Below are positions 19,422-29,328 of a stretch of 64,000 bases of DNA, piece after piece. Under the pieces are notes generated by a model that searched no databases, was not told the DNA's origin, and worked only from the letters and a program-made list of their open reading frames with translations. The position numbers and the translations under genes are program-made. The DNA comes from a virus. Each line of letters starts with the position of its first letter. Within the stretch, counting starts at the first letter, position 1. The stretch covers positions 106,862-170,861 of IMG/VR virus record IMGVR_UViG_3300003690_000003. The stretch is one strand, 5' to 3'.

Positions 19422-21226
19422 TAAACCACGCTTCCTTGTATATCTACGTTTGGATACTTGATCTCAAATGCTGAATCCCTATCAGCTTTTATATATCTTC
19501 CATCGTTTGAAAGGTGTGCATCCAAATCAAAGTTAAAATTCGAATAAGGGTCACCGCTTTTTGCTATAAGCTTCACATCTAAAACGTCTATTACGTTGGG
19601 TACTTTTTGAAGTTCTTTATAAATATCTCCAATATAAAGGTCTTCGCCAATGTCGTACGTTGTATTGATAAAGTAGGTTCTCAATCTACTGGTGGCCGTA
19701 GCTAAAGCATTGTATTTATTCTCTTCGTAATCAGTTATTATAACAAATTCAACTCCAAAATTAACCACTTGAGCATCTAAAATATCAATCGTATCATTTA
19801 TTACTTTATAACGCGACAGCCATGTTTTTAAATTTTGTTTAATGGTTGAATTAGTATTCACTAAAAATCCATTATTATCTTCCGATAAAATATACATATT
19901 AAGATTTCTTTTGAAGGAATCAAAATCACGTAAAATCGTACATCTTTTAACAGCTCCAAAACTAGGAGGCATTGCATAAGAGATTGCCTGATAGTCCTGG
20001 ATGGTCACGGCCCTGTTTTGAGTTGCATAATAACTGAACACGCGCTGTTTGATTTCTTCTGTTGAGGGAAGTGATACGTCACCTAGGATGGGCTCCTCAT
20101 TATTAACTTCTAGAGAAGATAAAACAGTATTTCTTTTCGCTCCGTTAAGAGATCCTTCGTTTTCAAACTGTAAAATAGGAATAGCAACTGTCGTAAGAGT
20201 ATTGGCTGCAATATTAACATCACTTGCGTCATTAACTCGATAGTGAATCGTCAAGGTTGTATTTGCCGGCGCAATGCCAAACTTGTCGGTATCAGTGAGA
20301 TTAGTAGGATCAAACTCCTTGTCTGTGGTATAATCGCGGCCGTGGAGTTTCAATGTAATCTTGCTTGGATCTAAAACAGATGCATTTGTTAGCTCAGTAT
20401 CGCTCCCGTATCCAAACTGTAAAAATGCGTCGGTTCTGCTTCTCTCTAAAGTAAAACGTCGAATAGCTGGCACAGCCTTTAAAATCGAAGGGACACTATT
20501 TTTATCTGCATTGTTGTTTCTGATTGCTTTATAGATTACTTCTTGGGCCAGATGTTCTACTTCAAAATATTCATGACCCTCTGAATCTGATACCGACATA
20601 ATCTCCGTTACAGCCGGTGAGGCAAGCGGAACTTTCAGAAACCTTTGGTATTCGCCAATAGTTTTGGCCTCGCGTTCCATTCGGCCAGAAATAACCTTTC
20701 CGGAAGCTTTAGCCGCAAACCCAGTAGGTGAATTAGTAGTTCCATCAACGGTTGTGATTATAATTTCATTTCCGGCGGCTCCAAAATAAATATCTTCAGT
20801 GAGAGTAAATGTCTTGCCGCCCACGGAAGTAAACTGACTACTGGCTCGAAGAGTCGGATAATAATCTGTATCTGGCGCACCTAAAGAGTCGGCCGGTACT
20901 GTAACATAAAACTGTGCTGTTCCAACAGAAGTTGCACTATCGGTATACTTCCAACCTAATTGGCGCGCTAGCCGTACTACATTATCATATTCTAAAGCAC
21001 TATCCAAAAAAGACTCATTCACTTGATAATCCAAATAAAATGATAAAATATCTCCTATATAAGAAACCGAATCTAATACGAGCGATCCAAAGCCTGCCTC
21101 ATTGAAATCCTTAAAACTCTCAGGATAATAACGCTTTGCGTATCCCACCAGTTCCGTTTTAATCGATTCAAAATCCCGACTAGTATAGTTTACTGCTTTT
21201 ATTTTCTTTCTAGAGTTTGAAGGCAT
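19421..21226 (-). CDS. Baseplate wedge protein, gp6-like (Baseplate J family)
   Basis: A 601-residue protein, close to T4 gp6 (about 660). The N terminus has SRDFESIKTELVGYAKRYYP and DILSFYLDYQVNESFLDSAL, the hallmark opening of gp6/Baseplate_J proteins of T4-like phages. The central region is beta-rich, and the C-terminal part contains KVPNVIDVLDVKLIAKSG. In T4, gp6 dimers form the wedge core around the hub and drive the dome-to-star transition on sheath contraction. The gp25-like gene is 16 nt upstream, the same pairing seen in contractile systems. Homology is recognised by eye; residue limits are approximate. Confidence 0.9.
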   Translation of the reverse strand: MPSNSRKKIKAVNYTSRDFESIKTELVGYAKRYYPESFKDFNEAGFGSLVLDSVSYIGDILSFYLDYQVNESFLDSALEYDNVVRLARQLGWKYTDSATSVGTAQFYVTVPADSLGAPDTDYYPTLRASSQFTSVGGKTFTLTEDIYFGAAGNEIIITTVDGTTNSPTGFAAKASGKVISGRMEREAKTIGEYQRFLKVPLASPAVTEIMSVSDSEGHEYFEVEHLAQEVIYKAIRNNNADKNSVPSILKAVPAIRRFTLERSRTDAFLQFGYGSDTELTNASVLDPSKITLKLHGRDYTTDKEFDPTNLTDTDKFGIAPANTTLTIHYRVNDASDVNIAANTLTTVAIPILQFENEGSLNGAKRNTVLSSLEVNNEEPILGDVSLPSTEEIKQRVFSYYATQNRAVTIQDYQAISYAMPPSFGAVKRCTILRDFDSFKRNLNMYILSEDNNGFLVNTNSTIKQNLKTWLSRYKVINDTIDILDAQVVNFGVEFVIITDYEENKYNALATATSRLRTYFINTTYDIGEDLYIGDIYKELQKVPNVIDVLDVKLIAKSGDPYSNFNFDLDAHLSNDGRYIKADRDSAFEIKYPNVDIQGSVV

Positions 21227-21242
21227 TTTATATCTCCCTATA

Positions 21243-21638
21243 TTAGATTCCAGATTCGCTTTCTAGTATATCTACCCGGTCAGTATCTTGAAGGGGAATG
21301 ATTGTATATCTAACAGAAACTCCCAAAACATTAGGATTGCCTCTCATATCATCACCACTGTGAAAATCAACATGGTTTACCGTAACAAAAGGCATATATT
21401 TCTTTACCTGAGCGTTAATCTTTTCACTTATTTCTCCATAGGTGGCTCCTGTCATAGGTTCAAAAAAATAAGATCGCAAACCGATACCAAAATGAATATC
21501 CATAACGCGCTCGCCTTGGTTTGTTAGCAGTAAATTTTTCAAGTTTTGCTTAATCATTTCTTTATAGGTGATATTCAAATTATAAAAACCAAACTGATCA
21601 TCATATCGAAGAGGAAATTTTGGTGACAAGCCTTTCAT
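21243..21638 (-). CDS. Baseplate wedge protein, gp25-like
   Basis: A 131-residue protein, the same length as T4 gp25 (132). It shows the GPW/gp25 family layout: MIKQNLKNLLLTNQGERVMD followed by IHFGIGLRSYFFEP, then a central helix and a C-terminal beta strand (SVRYTIIPLQDTD). gp25 helps start sheath polymerisation at the baseplate and is conserved in phages, R-type pyocins and type VI secretion (TssE). The adjacent gp6-like gene supports the assignment. A 95-nt AT-rich gap lies upstream. Confidence 0.93.
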   Translation of the reverse strand: MKGLSPKFPLRYDDQFGFYNLNITYKEMIKQNLKNLLLTNQGERVMDIHFGIGLRSYFFEPMTGATYGEISEKINAQVKKYMPFVTVNHVDFHSGDDMRGNPNVLGVSVRYTIIPLQDTDRVDILESESGI

Positions 21639-21681
21639 ATCTTTAACCTTTTTAATTAGTTATGTAAAAAGTTATTTGGTA

Positions 21682-21689
21682 CATTTATA
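21682..21689 (-). promoter_or_regulatory. Candidate T4-type late promoter (TATAAATG)
   Basis: The 95-nt gap before the gp25-like gene contains TATAAATG on the minus strand, one base off the T4 late-promoter box TATAAATA, about 45 nt before the ATG. A gp55-like late sigma factor is encoded nearby. The gap is very AT-rich and the plus strand carries an exact TATAAATA overlapping it, so chance occurrence is quite possible. Confidence 0.3.
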
Positions 21690-21733
21690 AATAGAGATCG
21701 GTGCATAAGTCTATTAAAAAAACTTATTGTTAT

Positions 21734-24700
21734 TTATGTACAATCTATCGGATCAAGACCTCCACCTCCATCTGTGGTATCGGATACATCATCTATCTCT
21801 GCTTCGATTCGGTCAGGTTCTTCCTCACAACTATAAGTCGATGAAGGCTCCCGCGGTTCTGGCGGAGGTCCAAGTTGTGGAGGTGCAGGGGCGGGGAGGG
21901 AAGGACACTGTTGTACGGCGTCCACAAGAGCTGGATTAAACTCTCCTTCTGGCGGATATCCTTCAAAAAGCCTTAAAAGAATGTATATTATACCCAAAGG
22001 CCCCGGAGGTAATGCAAATATATAAGGTATTGTTCCTATTAAATTTAAGCCGTCAGGACTTACAGATGGTCGAATAAACTTCGGTGCATTACCAAATTTC
22101 TCTGCAATCCTGTTATCCATAAACTCTACCAAATCGAACTCCGCTATTTCTTCAGCGGCCGCTTCCTGTTCCGCTAGCGCTGCTGCCACAGCGCCGCCAG
22201 CTTGCGCAAGATCTGTGACTCTGCTGGCCTGCTCGATTATCTGCCCGCTAACGTCTTTAATAATCTTTCCAACTACTACGTGAGGATCAATCATTTCCGC
22301 AAGTCCTTTAAGAATCCGTATGGGGGTTTCTATAAGCATCTTTAATATAAAAGATTGCCCCATCTCTGCAAATGGTTCACCAAACGCTGCACCAATACCC
22401 AACATTGCATCGGCAAGAGCATCCGAAGAGGCTCGGCTTTCAGGATCTGTAAACGCATAATCATCTCCTGCTAAGGCCGCTCTCAGTATCATTCGAAGCG
22501 ATATTTTGGTATCATTAAACATGGTTGTAAAGTCACCAGATAGCATATCGGCAGAACGAAGTCCAATCGTAAACAAAAACTGCATTAGAGCATCACTATC
22601 ATATGCGGGTGATGGCATCTGGTAGCCCGGGTTCTTAAATAGCTTTTTGTATCCTTCATCGTTTACAATCTGATTTGCCACCTGAGTTCCATAACTAAGT
22701 TGAGTGCGGGTATCTCTAAGGAACGGCCTTACTACATCATACATCCGAGTATCGACATATTTACTTTCCTGGGCGCCTCCACGTCTTTGAATATCGCGAG
22801 ATCGCGCTGATATATCAAGAGATCCCACTGTTCCTGCGAGGGAAACTTCCCCCTTAATTCCTGTATCAACTCCCCATATCCGGCCGGTGTTGGTCGCTCC
22901 TGGATCCGCGCTCTGTATAATCCAGTTGGACTTAGTTTTATAATAATGCTGTCTATACTTGTTATTTACCGGCTGTGGAGGAGGTGTGTCGGGCGGTGCA
23001 TATTCAGTACCCGGGCAGCCGCGGCCGGCCAGCAGCGCCAGATCGACACCCAGGCCGATGTATTGATCGATCGTAGCTGAGCTGAGACATTCTGGGACTT
23101 CCTGCTGAACAGGAGTACCTGGTGCCACAGTCGCAGCGACGAGTTCTCTCATCACCGGGTGTTCGAGAGACATTTTTGGAGAGTAATAAGCTATCCTTGA
23201 CCCCATCCGAATATCTTTAAGTACATGTGTTATTGTATTATCATAAGATTTATCGCCAGTTAAATACCCAGTTGAAGAGGGCCACCTTGCCTCATCCGGA
23301 GAGAAATCAGGCCCAAGCAAATCCGCTGCTGCCTCCATAAGAGCCCTAAACATTTGAGCCTCAGTCATCGCCTGGAGTTGCTGGGCACCCGGGGCTGGGC
23401 CGGGGTCATTGCTGGTTCCAGTAGAATTACCCAGCATTGCCTGAAACTCATCCCACTTCATGTCCCTAATTTGTTCCTCCATCGCTACCTGGCGCTCGCC
23501 ATCCTGGCTAACAAGCCATATATCTACAACCTCGAAGTCTCCACTGGCTAGCCCCGGCAAGCTTGGACACTTCGAAGGATCCGAGGGGCCCGGGCCAACG
23601 CGGGGATCTTGACACCTCAACTGACTACCCGGAGATTTATGCCATTTAAAGGGAACACTAATATCGCCGTGTGGTGTCCTGCGGCCCTTATATGCTGGGT
23701 GGTGGCGCTGTTCGTCGTCGTGGCCGGAGCTGGGAGTGGAGGGGTAATCACTCGCGTTCCAAAAGACTTTATCCCATCCCCATCGATGCGGCGGCGCAAT
23801 AGTATTGTTGGCATAACCTAACTGTAACTTTGCTTGAAGTAACTTATCCGGTAAGTATGTACTCGCAACTTCTACGCGCCGGTCGATCTCGGTAACAGCA
23901 TAATCTACATCTCCAGAAATGCCGCCATTGCCTGTATATTGTGCCCAGTCTTCATGAGGTTCGTTAAGCTCGTTGATCATGGAGGGATATTGAAAAAATC
24001 TAACTGCCCAGTCGGCATACCCATCTCCATCCGCATCCCCTTCCTGCACCGCTGGCCAATCAACACCAGCAGGACCGAGATCATTGCCCGAACCAATCCC
24101 ATCATGCCACCTTCGACCATAACCAAGAAGTGTCCAGGTCGGGTATCCTGTCCAAACAGCTTCGTTATAATCGCTGGGGTATAAGTCATTTTTACGCAAA
24201 CGATATTGAATATCTCCCGTTCCTAGCGAGGTGATCGTGTTCCTTGCGGGGGCCTCGGCCTCGCCGTAGCCGGGGCCGGTACGTGGCTTGTCTACTTTCC
24301 ACCAATAAACCGTTATCCTGTTATGAAGATCATCATATCGATTGCTTGATTCTACTATTTGATCAGATATCCAATCTTTTCTATACATATAGCGGCTGGC
24401 AGCCCATCCGCCGGTGCGAGCAGCTTCAGTAAGATGAGCATTGCCGCCCGGGGTCATCGAACCCCCGGGTTGCTGGTCGAGATCCCAGGGATCGTCCATA
24501 GTGCCATTAGCTACGAACGGATATATAAGAGGCGTCGTAGCTTCAACAGAGAGAGACGTTTGAGAGTGCTGAAACCCAAGACCGACGCCCCCGGCGGTGT
24601 GGCCGATCTGGCGCGTCCAGCTCCAAACCGACGGCAGTCCTAGGTGTTTGATTACCTTGCGCCGGAAAGAGCTGCCGCCCTCTTCAAATAAATCTCCCTC

Positions 24701-27700
24701 GAAGGCCACGTCTACACCGCCCGCGGGGATCGTAGTGGGATCCTGGTGGTCACCGCCGTACCAGCCGCTGCGATCCATATAAGTACCGGGGCCTCGTCCG
24801 GCGATGTCGTCTTGAAGGTTTGCTTGCGCGGAATCGGGTTGGCGTACTTCATTCCACCAAAACCTAATTGCATCATAATTGTTTTTTCGTATCGGTCCTC
24901 GAACAGCATGATAGTATTCTCGCCCCGCTACCTTCTCGGCGTGGCCTGGCTTGCCGCAGTTAGCAGTCTCACAACCTAGCCCAAGATTAATCCCTTTTTT
25001 ATCACCGGCATGCCGGTGATCGTATGAACCATTGCCGGCCCTGCCTTTCCAGTAATACCAGGGACTCTCATGCTGTATGGTTCTTACTATATACATCACT
25101 GATACACTGTCCAGGCTAGTATCAGGTTTTGTATCACTAGCCCGAACGGTATTAACAAATGTATTAAATCGATCGATACTAACGACCATATCATTCCAGT
25201 TTGACGCATAAGTATATTCGCCCTCTTGGGTCGATGTATCAAACGGAATAGGTAAAAGTTTATCCATCCATTCTTTAATCTGGCCGGCGCGACGCAGGTT
25301 CTCCTCTGCCATCATCGCGGCCTTAACGGCGTTATCTGCTTCTACCGAACCTGCTATGGGGGTTCCGGCAAGCATATTGTTTAGATTATCCATATTTACA
25401 GCTAGTTTAATATAGTTTTCGCGAACAAACACACCATGGTTTGCGGCCAAAAGAGCCTCATCCTCCGATATTGTATCAGACATAACCCCGGGGTATCGCA
25501 AAGATGTTCCATAATTATAGTCCACTTCCCTGGCGGCCGTTATTGTCTCAACTCCTTGCTGGTCCGTTGTTGTTATCTCTGGCTCTTCAAGTTCCCATGT
25601 AAATATATCTCCCCAGCCGGAGGCCCTTTTTAACTGTGGTTTAATCGGAGCCGAAGGATTGACTGTAAGTGGGAAATCAAGAACATCGGAAGTTGGCAAT
25701 CCATACAATAAGAAAGAGGTGTCAGCGCCGGCGGTCTGCTTCCCAAACGCGGTATTAATAATATCTGCCATTTTGACTAATCTTTTGCGAATCACATATT
25801 CTAGAGCATATTTGCCATATGTGTCATTTAGCATAACCGTTGTTAGATCGACCGCTTCTTCGCGAGGTCCCGCAGCATCGATCGCTGCCATCACATCGAG
25901 CGGGATTATTTCAGGAGCTCCATCTGGATCTGTCGGATTTGGAAGATGTCTTCCGGGGTCCAGTTCGTGGGCTGATGACTGGGCGCGAATTCTGAGCTTA
26001 TCAACATGCATTATTGATGCTTTAGTCAATGCTATTAACATTTGTCTTTCTAGCCTGTCCTCTCTTCCCTCGTTGGCGTCTAAGGGCATTGTCGATGTAG
26101 CGCCAATGCTACCATATATTGCTTCAATAATGTTCGTTCTAACAAACTCACCACTAAGCCAATCGGCATCTAGCCCGTATGCATCAAGCAAAAAGATATT
26201 TTTAAGAAGTTGTTCTAATAAAAGAACCTGCACATAGGCATTCAGGACTGCATAAATTAGCGCATCCTCGACCGGTCCTATCACACAAGTTTTATCTGTA
26301 CACGAGTTTTCTTCAAACTCGTTTAAAGCTTCTTGAATAATACCATCAATATCTAACAAATCATTACCAAATGTAGCACCATTGGGACATGGTATGGGTA
26401 CTAATGATAGTTTTTTAAGCTCTCCTACACTAAAAAGCTTTGAATTTCGCACATTATATGCTAGTGAATTAAACAAAGATATATATGCTGAAAAATATAA
26501 GGACTTCTTACAGGCCTGCCTTAATAACGTTGGATCCTGCTCGAAGCCGGTACTCCCGGGACCAATAGGAGGATTGTAAAGCTCAAAAGTGGAAATATAA
26601 TGATCAAATACGGATGATTCAAAAGCAGATGCTAAAAATTCTCGACCGTCACAAGAGAATTGAAAGTTATCACCTCCGTCTGCGCACTGGTAAGTGGCGG
26701 AGGCGCCCTCCGCGGGTACCGGGTATCTTTCAATCCCCGTCTCAGTTGTATAGGTTAAGGGAAACAGAGAGGCGGCCGACCCTGCCGGTACTTGTCCGGG
26801 GGAAAAATAGATATAAGAGCTTAACTCCGGATTATTATAATCTATTATAAGAATAGAGAAATACATATTATTGTAATCGGGGAGCGGGTTGAGCGAGACA
26901 CTTGAATTATTACTAAGCCATGGAGAACTAATATTACGATCCAAACCGGCTAAGTTGTCTTTATACCCCGGGGCAACGTTGTATGTGATGGATATACCAG
27001 CACAAGCGGAACCCCGGCCTGAATCAGTAGCTTCGAATAGTCTTGCTATCCCAGCAATTTGAGGATTGCTCATTAATCGTGAAGGGAACAAACTCATTAA
27101 CTGTTCTCCGGGAGGATCTCGATCAGACTCAGTCAGCGCACCTTCGTCGTCGCGCGGGCTCGGAGGAGTGGGAAGAGCGCCGGCTTCTTCCAAAGCATCC
27201 ATAAGCGCCGCATTTTCTGTACTGCATCCGGGTGTAGGTACAAGCAATATATCTCTTAACAAAGAAATATCACGTATAAAGGCAGTTTTTGGTATATCAA
27301 AAAGACCAGTAAACATGGTAGTAATAGAGTGATTGAGTGCCGGCATGCTTGCAAAGGCCGGTACTACTCCAGCTCCACAGCCCAAATCAGGAATAGCCCC
27401 GTCCATCAAACCGGCCCCATTGTCATAAGCGTCCAAAAGAGCATCAAAAATACTGGGGTCTACGGCCTCCGTTAACATCTCTTCTATGGTACAGGGATCC
27501 AGGTCATCGACGTTAATGGGCGGCTCGGCATATACTGATTCACAATAATCATTTGAAACACAGCCCCCCACGCATATAAAAAAATCTACTATTCGTGCAT
27601 CATTAAAAAGTATCGCACTCAAAGAGGTATTGCCCCCTTCTAAAAAGTCGGGTTCTGTGCTCAATATATTCTTAATAACTTCCACTACTCTTTCAGAGGC

Positions 27701-29314
27701 AGCTCCATTAATTAAATCGCATGTTTCACGAGGTGTTATATTCTGCGCCACCTTCGCTAAAAATGAATCGCCTGTTTCAGAAACTATATTAAACTCTTCG
27801 TAACAAGATTCAAGGCATGCTTGAATGTTGGGTTCATCCTTGGCGATCCGTGTAGGTTGCGGATAAAGATCGATTAAAGAATTGATAGGAATTGCCTCTC
27901 CAACTTCTTCTTCATCTTGGCCGCGGCAAAGCTCAACAATTATATCTGCGAGTGTTTGAGTTACTGCTAGTAACGCATCATAGGCGGCATCTATTAGTCC
28001 TTGTTTAATTTCTTCTACTATGCCTTTGGCGATATCAACAGTAGGAAGATCGATTTCTATTTTAGGAATTTTGAGAATAAGCGGTTTTGGCATTATATCA
28101 TAAGGATTAAGGCCCGGGATGGGAGGAAGCGTTCGGAGGGTCCACCCGGATTTTATAGCCAAACATTCTAAGGCCGCCATGATCAGATTATCAATTCCGT
28201 ACTTGTTTATAAACTCTTGAACTATTTCAACTTTTGCTTCAGCGTCCTTCATCTTTTCGGCGACTTTTTGAAGCTTCTTTTCCATCTTCTTTCTTTCAGG
28301 ATCTTTTTCCATGGCCTGACGAAGCATGGCTAGCTGTACTACTGGGTCTTTAAGTTTCTTCTTGTTTTCTTCTTCGGTTTCCTTATCTATAAAGGGTTTT
28401 TGGCCCTTTTTCTGCTCATTTTCTTCGGTAGGAGAGTGGGGGCGCCCAAAAAAGTTAACTTCTACATTTGGCAAAAACTTAGCTATAAACTCCGACCACG
28501 TAGGAATTTGTCTACTTGTTTTAAGCCGATGTATTTTATGAAGCTGAAACAATAATCGATTGACGCGTGGATCTTTTAACCCTGGTGTGTCATATAAAAA
28601 ATACGTTTTCCCCTTTATAAGAGGTTTATCTAATCCGCGTTGAACCAGCGTAATATTAGTAATTTGATATGAACTATCAAATGCAATGCGTATTTTATCG
28701 TCCTCATAAGGTCGATATTTAAAGTCATTAAACTCAATAAATAATTTTATTTTCTTTACCGCGGCAAGAAGTTTGTTATAATCTTGTATAAAATTAACCG
28801 ATGGTTTTGTGCTTCCCTCAAAATATTTACTCTGACTCTGGAAACCGTTAAACATAGTCGAAATATCAGCTACTTGTCTATCGAACTTAGATGTTCGATA
28901 TTCTTCAACGTATATTGAAGAAGCCGCAGTATCGATCTTCTTCGGCGCTCCATCAACAACGCTTTTCTCAATAGAAAAAAGTAGAAGAGGGCGTGTCATT
29001 GGACGCGTAAAAAAGTGATAAGCCTCTCCAGTAGCGCTTGGCATCGGGGATGGAGCAGCCGCGGCTAATGGAAGTTCTTTGCCATAAAAATCATATATTT
29101 TTAGGACTGCTGACGCTTTTACAGGAATCGATGTTTCCCATAGGGTTCCCGGTAGTGCCAAAAGATCATAATAATCTGCTTCAGAAAGTGTTCGATCTAA
29201 CGTTTCCCCCCTAATCACTATTTTAATTAAGTCGCCCTCTACCCAAGGCCTGCCAACTTGACGCGCATACCATTTTCTTTGATTTAAAAGGTTCTCTCGG
29301 ACTCGTGAGCTCAT
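21734..29314 (-). CDS. Giant baseplate/tail structural protein (2526 aa)
   Basis: A 2526-residue protein encoded between the spike-like gene and the gp25-like gene. Residues 1-330 are mixed alpha/beta. Residues about 290-390 are highly charged and probably coiled coil (many Lys, Glu). Residues about 480-700 are rich in Cys with CxxxC-like spacing (ACLESCYEEF, ICVGGCVSNDYC). The region from about 1450 to 1900 is rich in Trp, Gly, His and Asp, and could be a surface domain. Near the C terminus a hydrophobic stretch (YIFALPPGPLGIIYILLRLF) precedes a Pro-rich acidic tail ending DPIDCT. I see no clear lysozyme or peptidase catalytic motif. A hub, tape-like or wedge-associated role is inferred from position only. 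Confidence 0.88.
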   Translation of the reverse strand: MSSRVRENLLNQRKWYARQVGRPWVEGDLIKIVIRGETLDRTLSEADYYDLLALPGTLWETSIPVKASAVLKIYDFYGKELPLAAAAPSPMPSATGEAYHFFTRPMTRPLLLFSIEKSVVDGAPKKIDTAASSIYVEEYRTSKFDRQVADISTMFNGFQSQSKYFEGSTKPSVNFIQDYNKLLAAVKKIKLFIEFNDFKYRPYEDDKIRIAFDSSYQITNITLVQRGLDKPLIKGKTYFLYDTPGLKDPRVNRLLFQLHKIHRLKTSRQIPTWSEFIAKFLPNVEVNFFGRPHSPTEENEQKKGQKPFIDKETEEENKKKLKDPVVQLAMLRQAMEKDPERKKMEKKLQKVAEKMKDAEAKVEIVQEFINKYGIDNLIMAALECLAIKSGWTLRTLPPIPGLNPYDIMPKPLILKIPKIEIDLPTVDIAKGIVEEIKQGLIDAAYDALLAVTQTLADIIVELCRGQDEEEVGEAIPINSLIDLYPQPTRIAKDEPNIQACLESCYEEFNIVSETGDSFLAKVAQNITPRETCDLINGAASERVVEVIKNILSTEPDFLEGGNTSLSAILFNDARIVDFFICVGGCVSNDYCESVYAEPPINVDDLDPCTIEEMLTEAVDPSIFDALLDAYDNGAGLMDGAIPDLGCGAGVVPAFASMPALNHSITTMFTGLFDIPKTAFIRDISLLRDILLVPTPGCSTENAALMDALEEAGALPTPPSPRDDEGALTESDRDPPGEQLMSLFPSRLMSNPQIAGIARLFEATDSGRGSACAGISITYNVAPGYKDNLAGLDRNISSPWLSNNSSVSLNPLPDYNNMYFSILIIDYNNPELSSYIYFSPGQVPAGSAASLFPLTYTTETGIERYPVPAEGASATYQCADGGDNFQFSCDGREFLASAFESSVFDHYISTFELYNPPIGPGSTGFEQDPTLLRQACKKSLYFSAYISLFNSLAYNVRNSKLFSVGELKKLSLVPIPCPNGATFGNDLLDIDGIIQEALNEFEENSCTDKTCVIGPVEDALIYAVLNAYVQVLLLEQLLKNIFLLDAYGLDADWLSGEFVRTNIIEAIYGSIGATSTMPLDANEGREDRLERQMLIALTKASIMHVDKLRIRAQSSAHELDPGRHLPNPTDPDGAPEIIPLDVMAAIDAAGPREEAVDLTTVMLNDTYGKYALEYVIRKRLVKMADIINTAFGKQTAGADTSFLLYGLPTSDVLDFPLTVNPSAPIKPQLKRASGWGDIFTWELEEPEITTTDQQGVETITAAREVDYNYGTSLRYPGVMSDTISEDEALLAANHGVFVRENYIKLAVNMDNLNNMLAGTPIAGSVEADNAVKAAMMAEENLRRAGQIKEWMDKLLPIPFDTSTQEGEYTYASNWNDMVVSIDRFNTFVNTVRASDTKPDTSLDSVSVMYIVRTIQHESPWYYWKGRAGNGSYDHRHAGDKKGINLGLGCETANCGKPGHAEKVAGREYYHAVRGPIRKNNYDAIRFWWNEVRQPDSAQANLQDDIAGRGPGTYMDRSGWYGGDHQDPTTIPAGGVDVAFEGDLFEEGGSSFRRKVIKHLGLPSVWSWTRQIGHTAGGVGLGFQHSQTSLSVEATTPLIYPFVANGTMDDPWDLDQQPGGSMTPGGNAHLTEAARTGGWAASRYMYRKDWISDQIVESSNRYDDLHNRITVYWWKVDKPRTGPGYGEAEAPARNTITSLGTGDIQYRLRKNDLYPSDYNEAVWTGYPTWTLLGYGRRWHDGIGSGNDLGPAGVDWPAVQEGDADGDGYADWAVRFFQYPSMINELNEPHEDWAQYTGNGGISGDVDYAVTEIDRRVEVASTYLPDKLLQAKLQLGYANNTIAPPHRWGWDKVFWNASDYPSTPSSGHDDEQRHHPAYKGRRTPHGDISVPFKWHKSPGSQLRCQDPRVGPGPSDPSKCPSLPGLASGDFEVVDIWLVSQDGERQVAMEEQIRDMKWDEFQAMLGNSTGTSNDPGPAPGAQQLQAMTEAQMFRALMEAAADLLGPDFSPDEARWPSSTGYLTGDKSYDNTITHVLKDIRMGSRIAYYSPKMSLEHPVMRELVAATVAPGTPVQQEVPECLSSATIDQYIGLGVDLALLAGRGCPGTEYAPPDTPPPQPVNNKYRQHYYKTKSNWIIQSADPGATNTGRIWGVDTGIKGEVSLAGTVGSLDISARSRDIQRRGGAQESKYVDTRMYDVVRPFLRDTRTQLSYGTQVANQIVNDEGYKKLFKNPGYQMPSPAYDSDALMQFLFTIGLRSADMLSGDFTTMFNDTKISLRMILRAALAGDDYAFTDPESRASSDALADAMLGIGAAFGEPFAEMGQSFILKMLIETPIRILKGLAEMIDPHVVVGKIIKDVSGQIIEQASRVTDLAQAGGAVAAALAEQEAAAEEIAEFDLVEFMDNRIAEKFGNAPKFIRPSVSPDGLNLIGTIPYIFALPPGPLGIIYILLRLFEGYPPEGEFNPALVDAVQQCPSLPAPAPPQLGPPPEPREPSSTYSCEEEPDRIEAEIDDVSDTTDGGGGLDPIDCT

Positions 29315-29328
29315 TTAATATCCTTTTC

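Noticed and set aside
21686-21693. Exact T4 late-promoter box TATAAATA on the plus strand (another at about 62322)
   Set aside because: There is no plus-strand gene to drive; both are in very AT-rich gaps, so chance is likely.
24400-25200. Peptidase or lysozyme domain inside the 2526-aa protein
   Set aside because: The Trp/His/Asp-rich part has no recognisable catalytic motif (no HExxH, no lysozyme E-D-T pattern).
25659-26237. 192-aa open frame on the plus strand
   Set aside because: It lies wholly inside the 2526-aa gene on the other strand, has low-complexity Ser/Ile-rich sequence and no ribosome site; all supported genes are on the minus strand.
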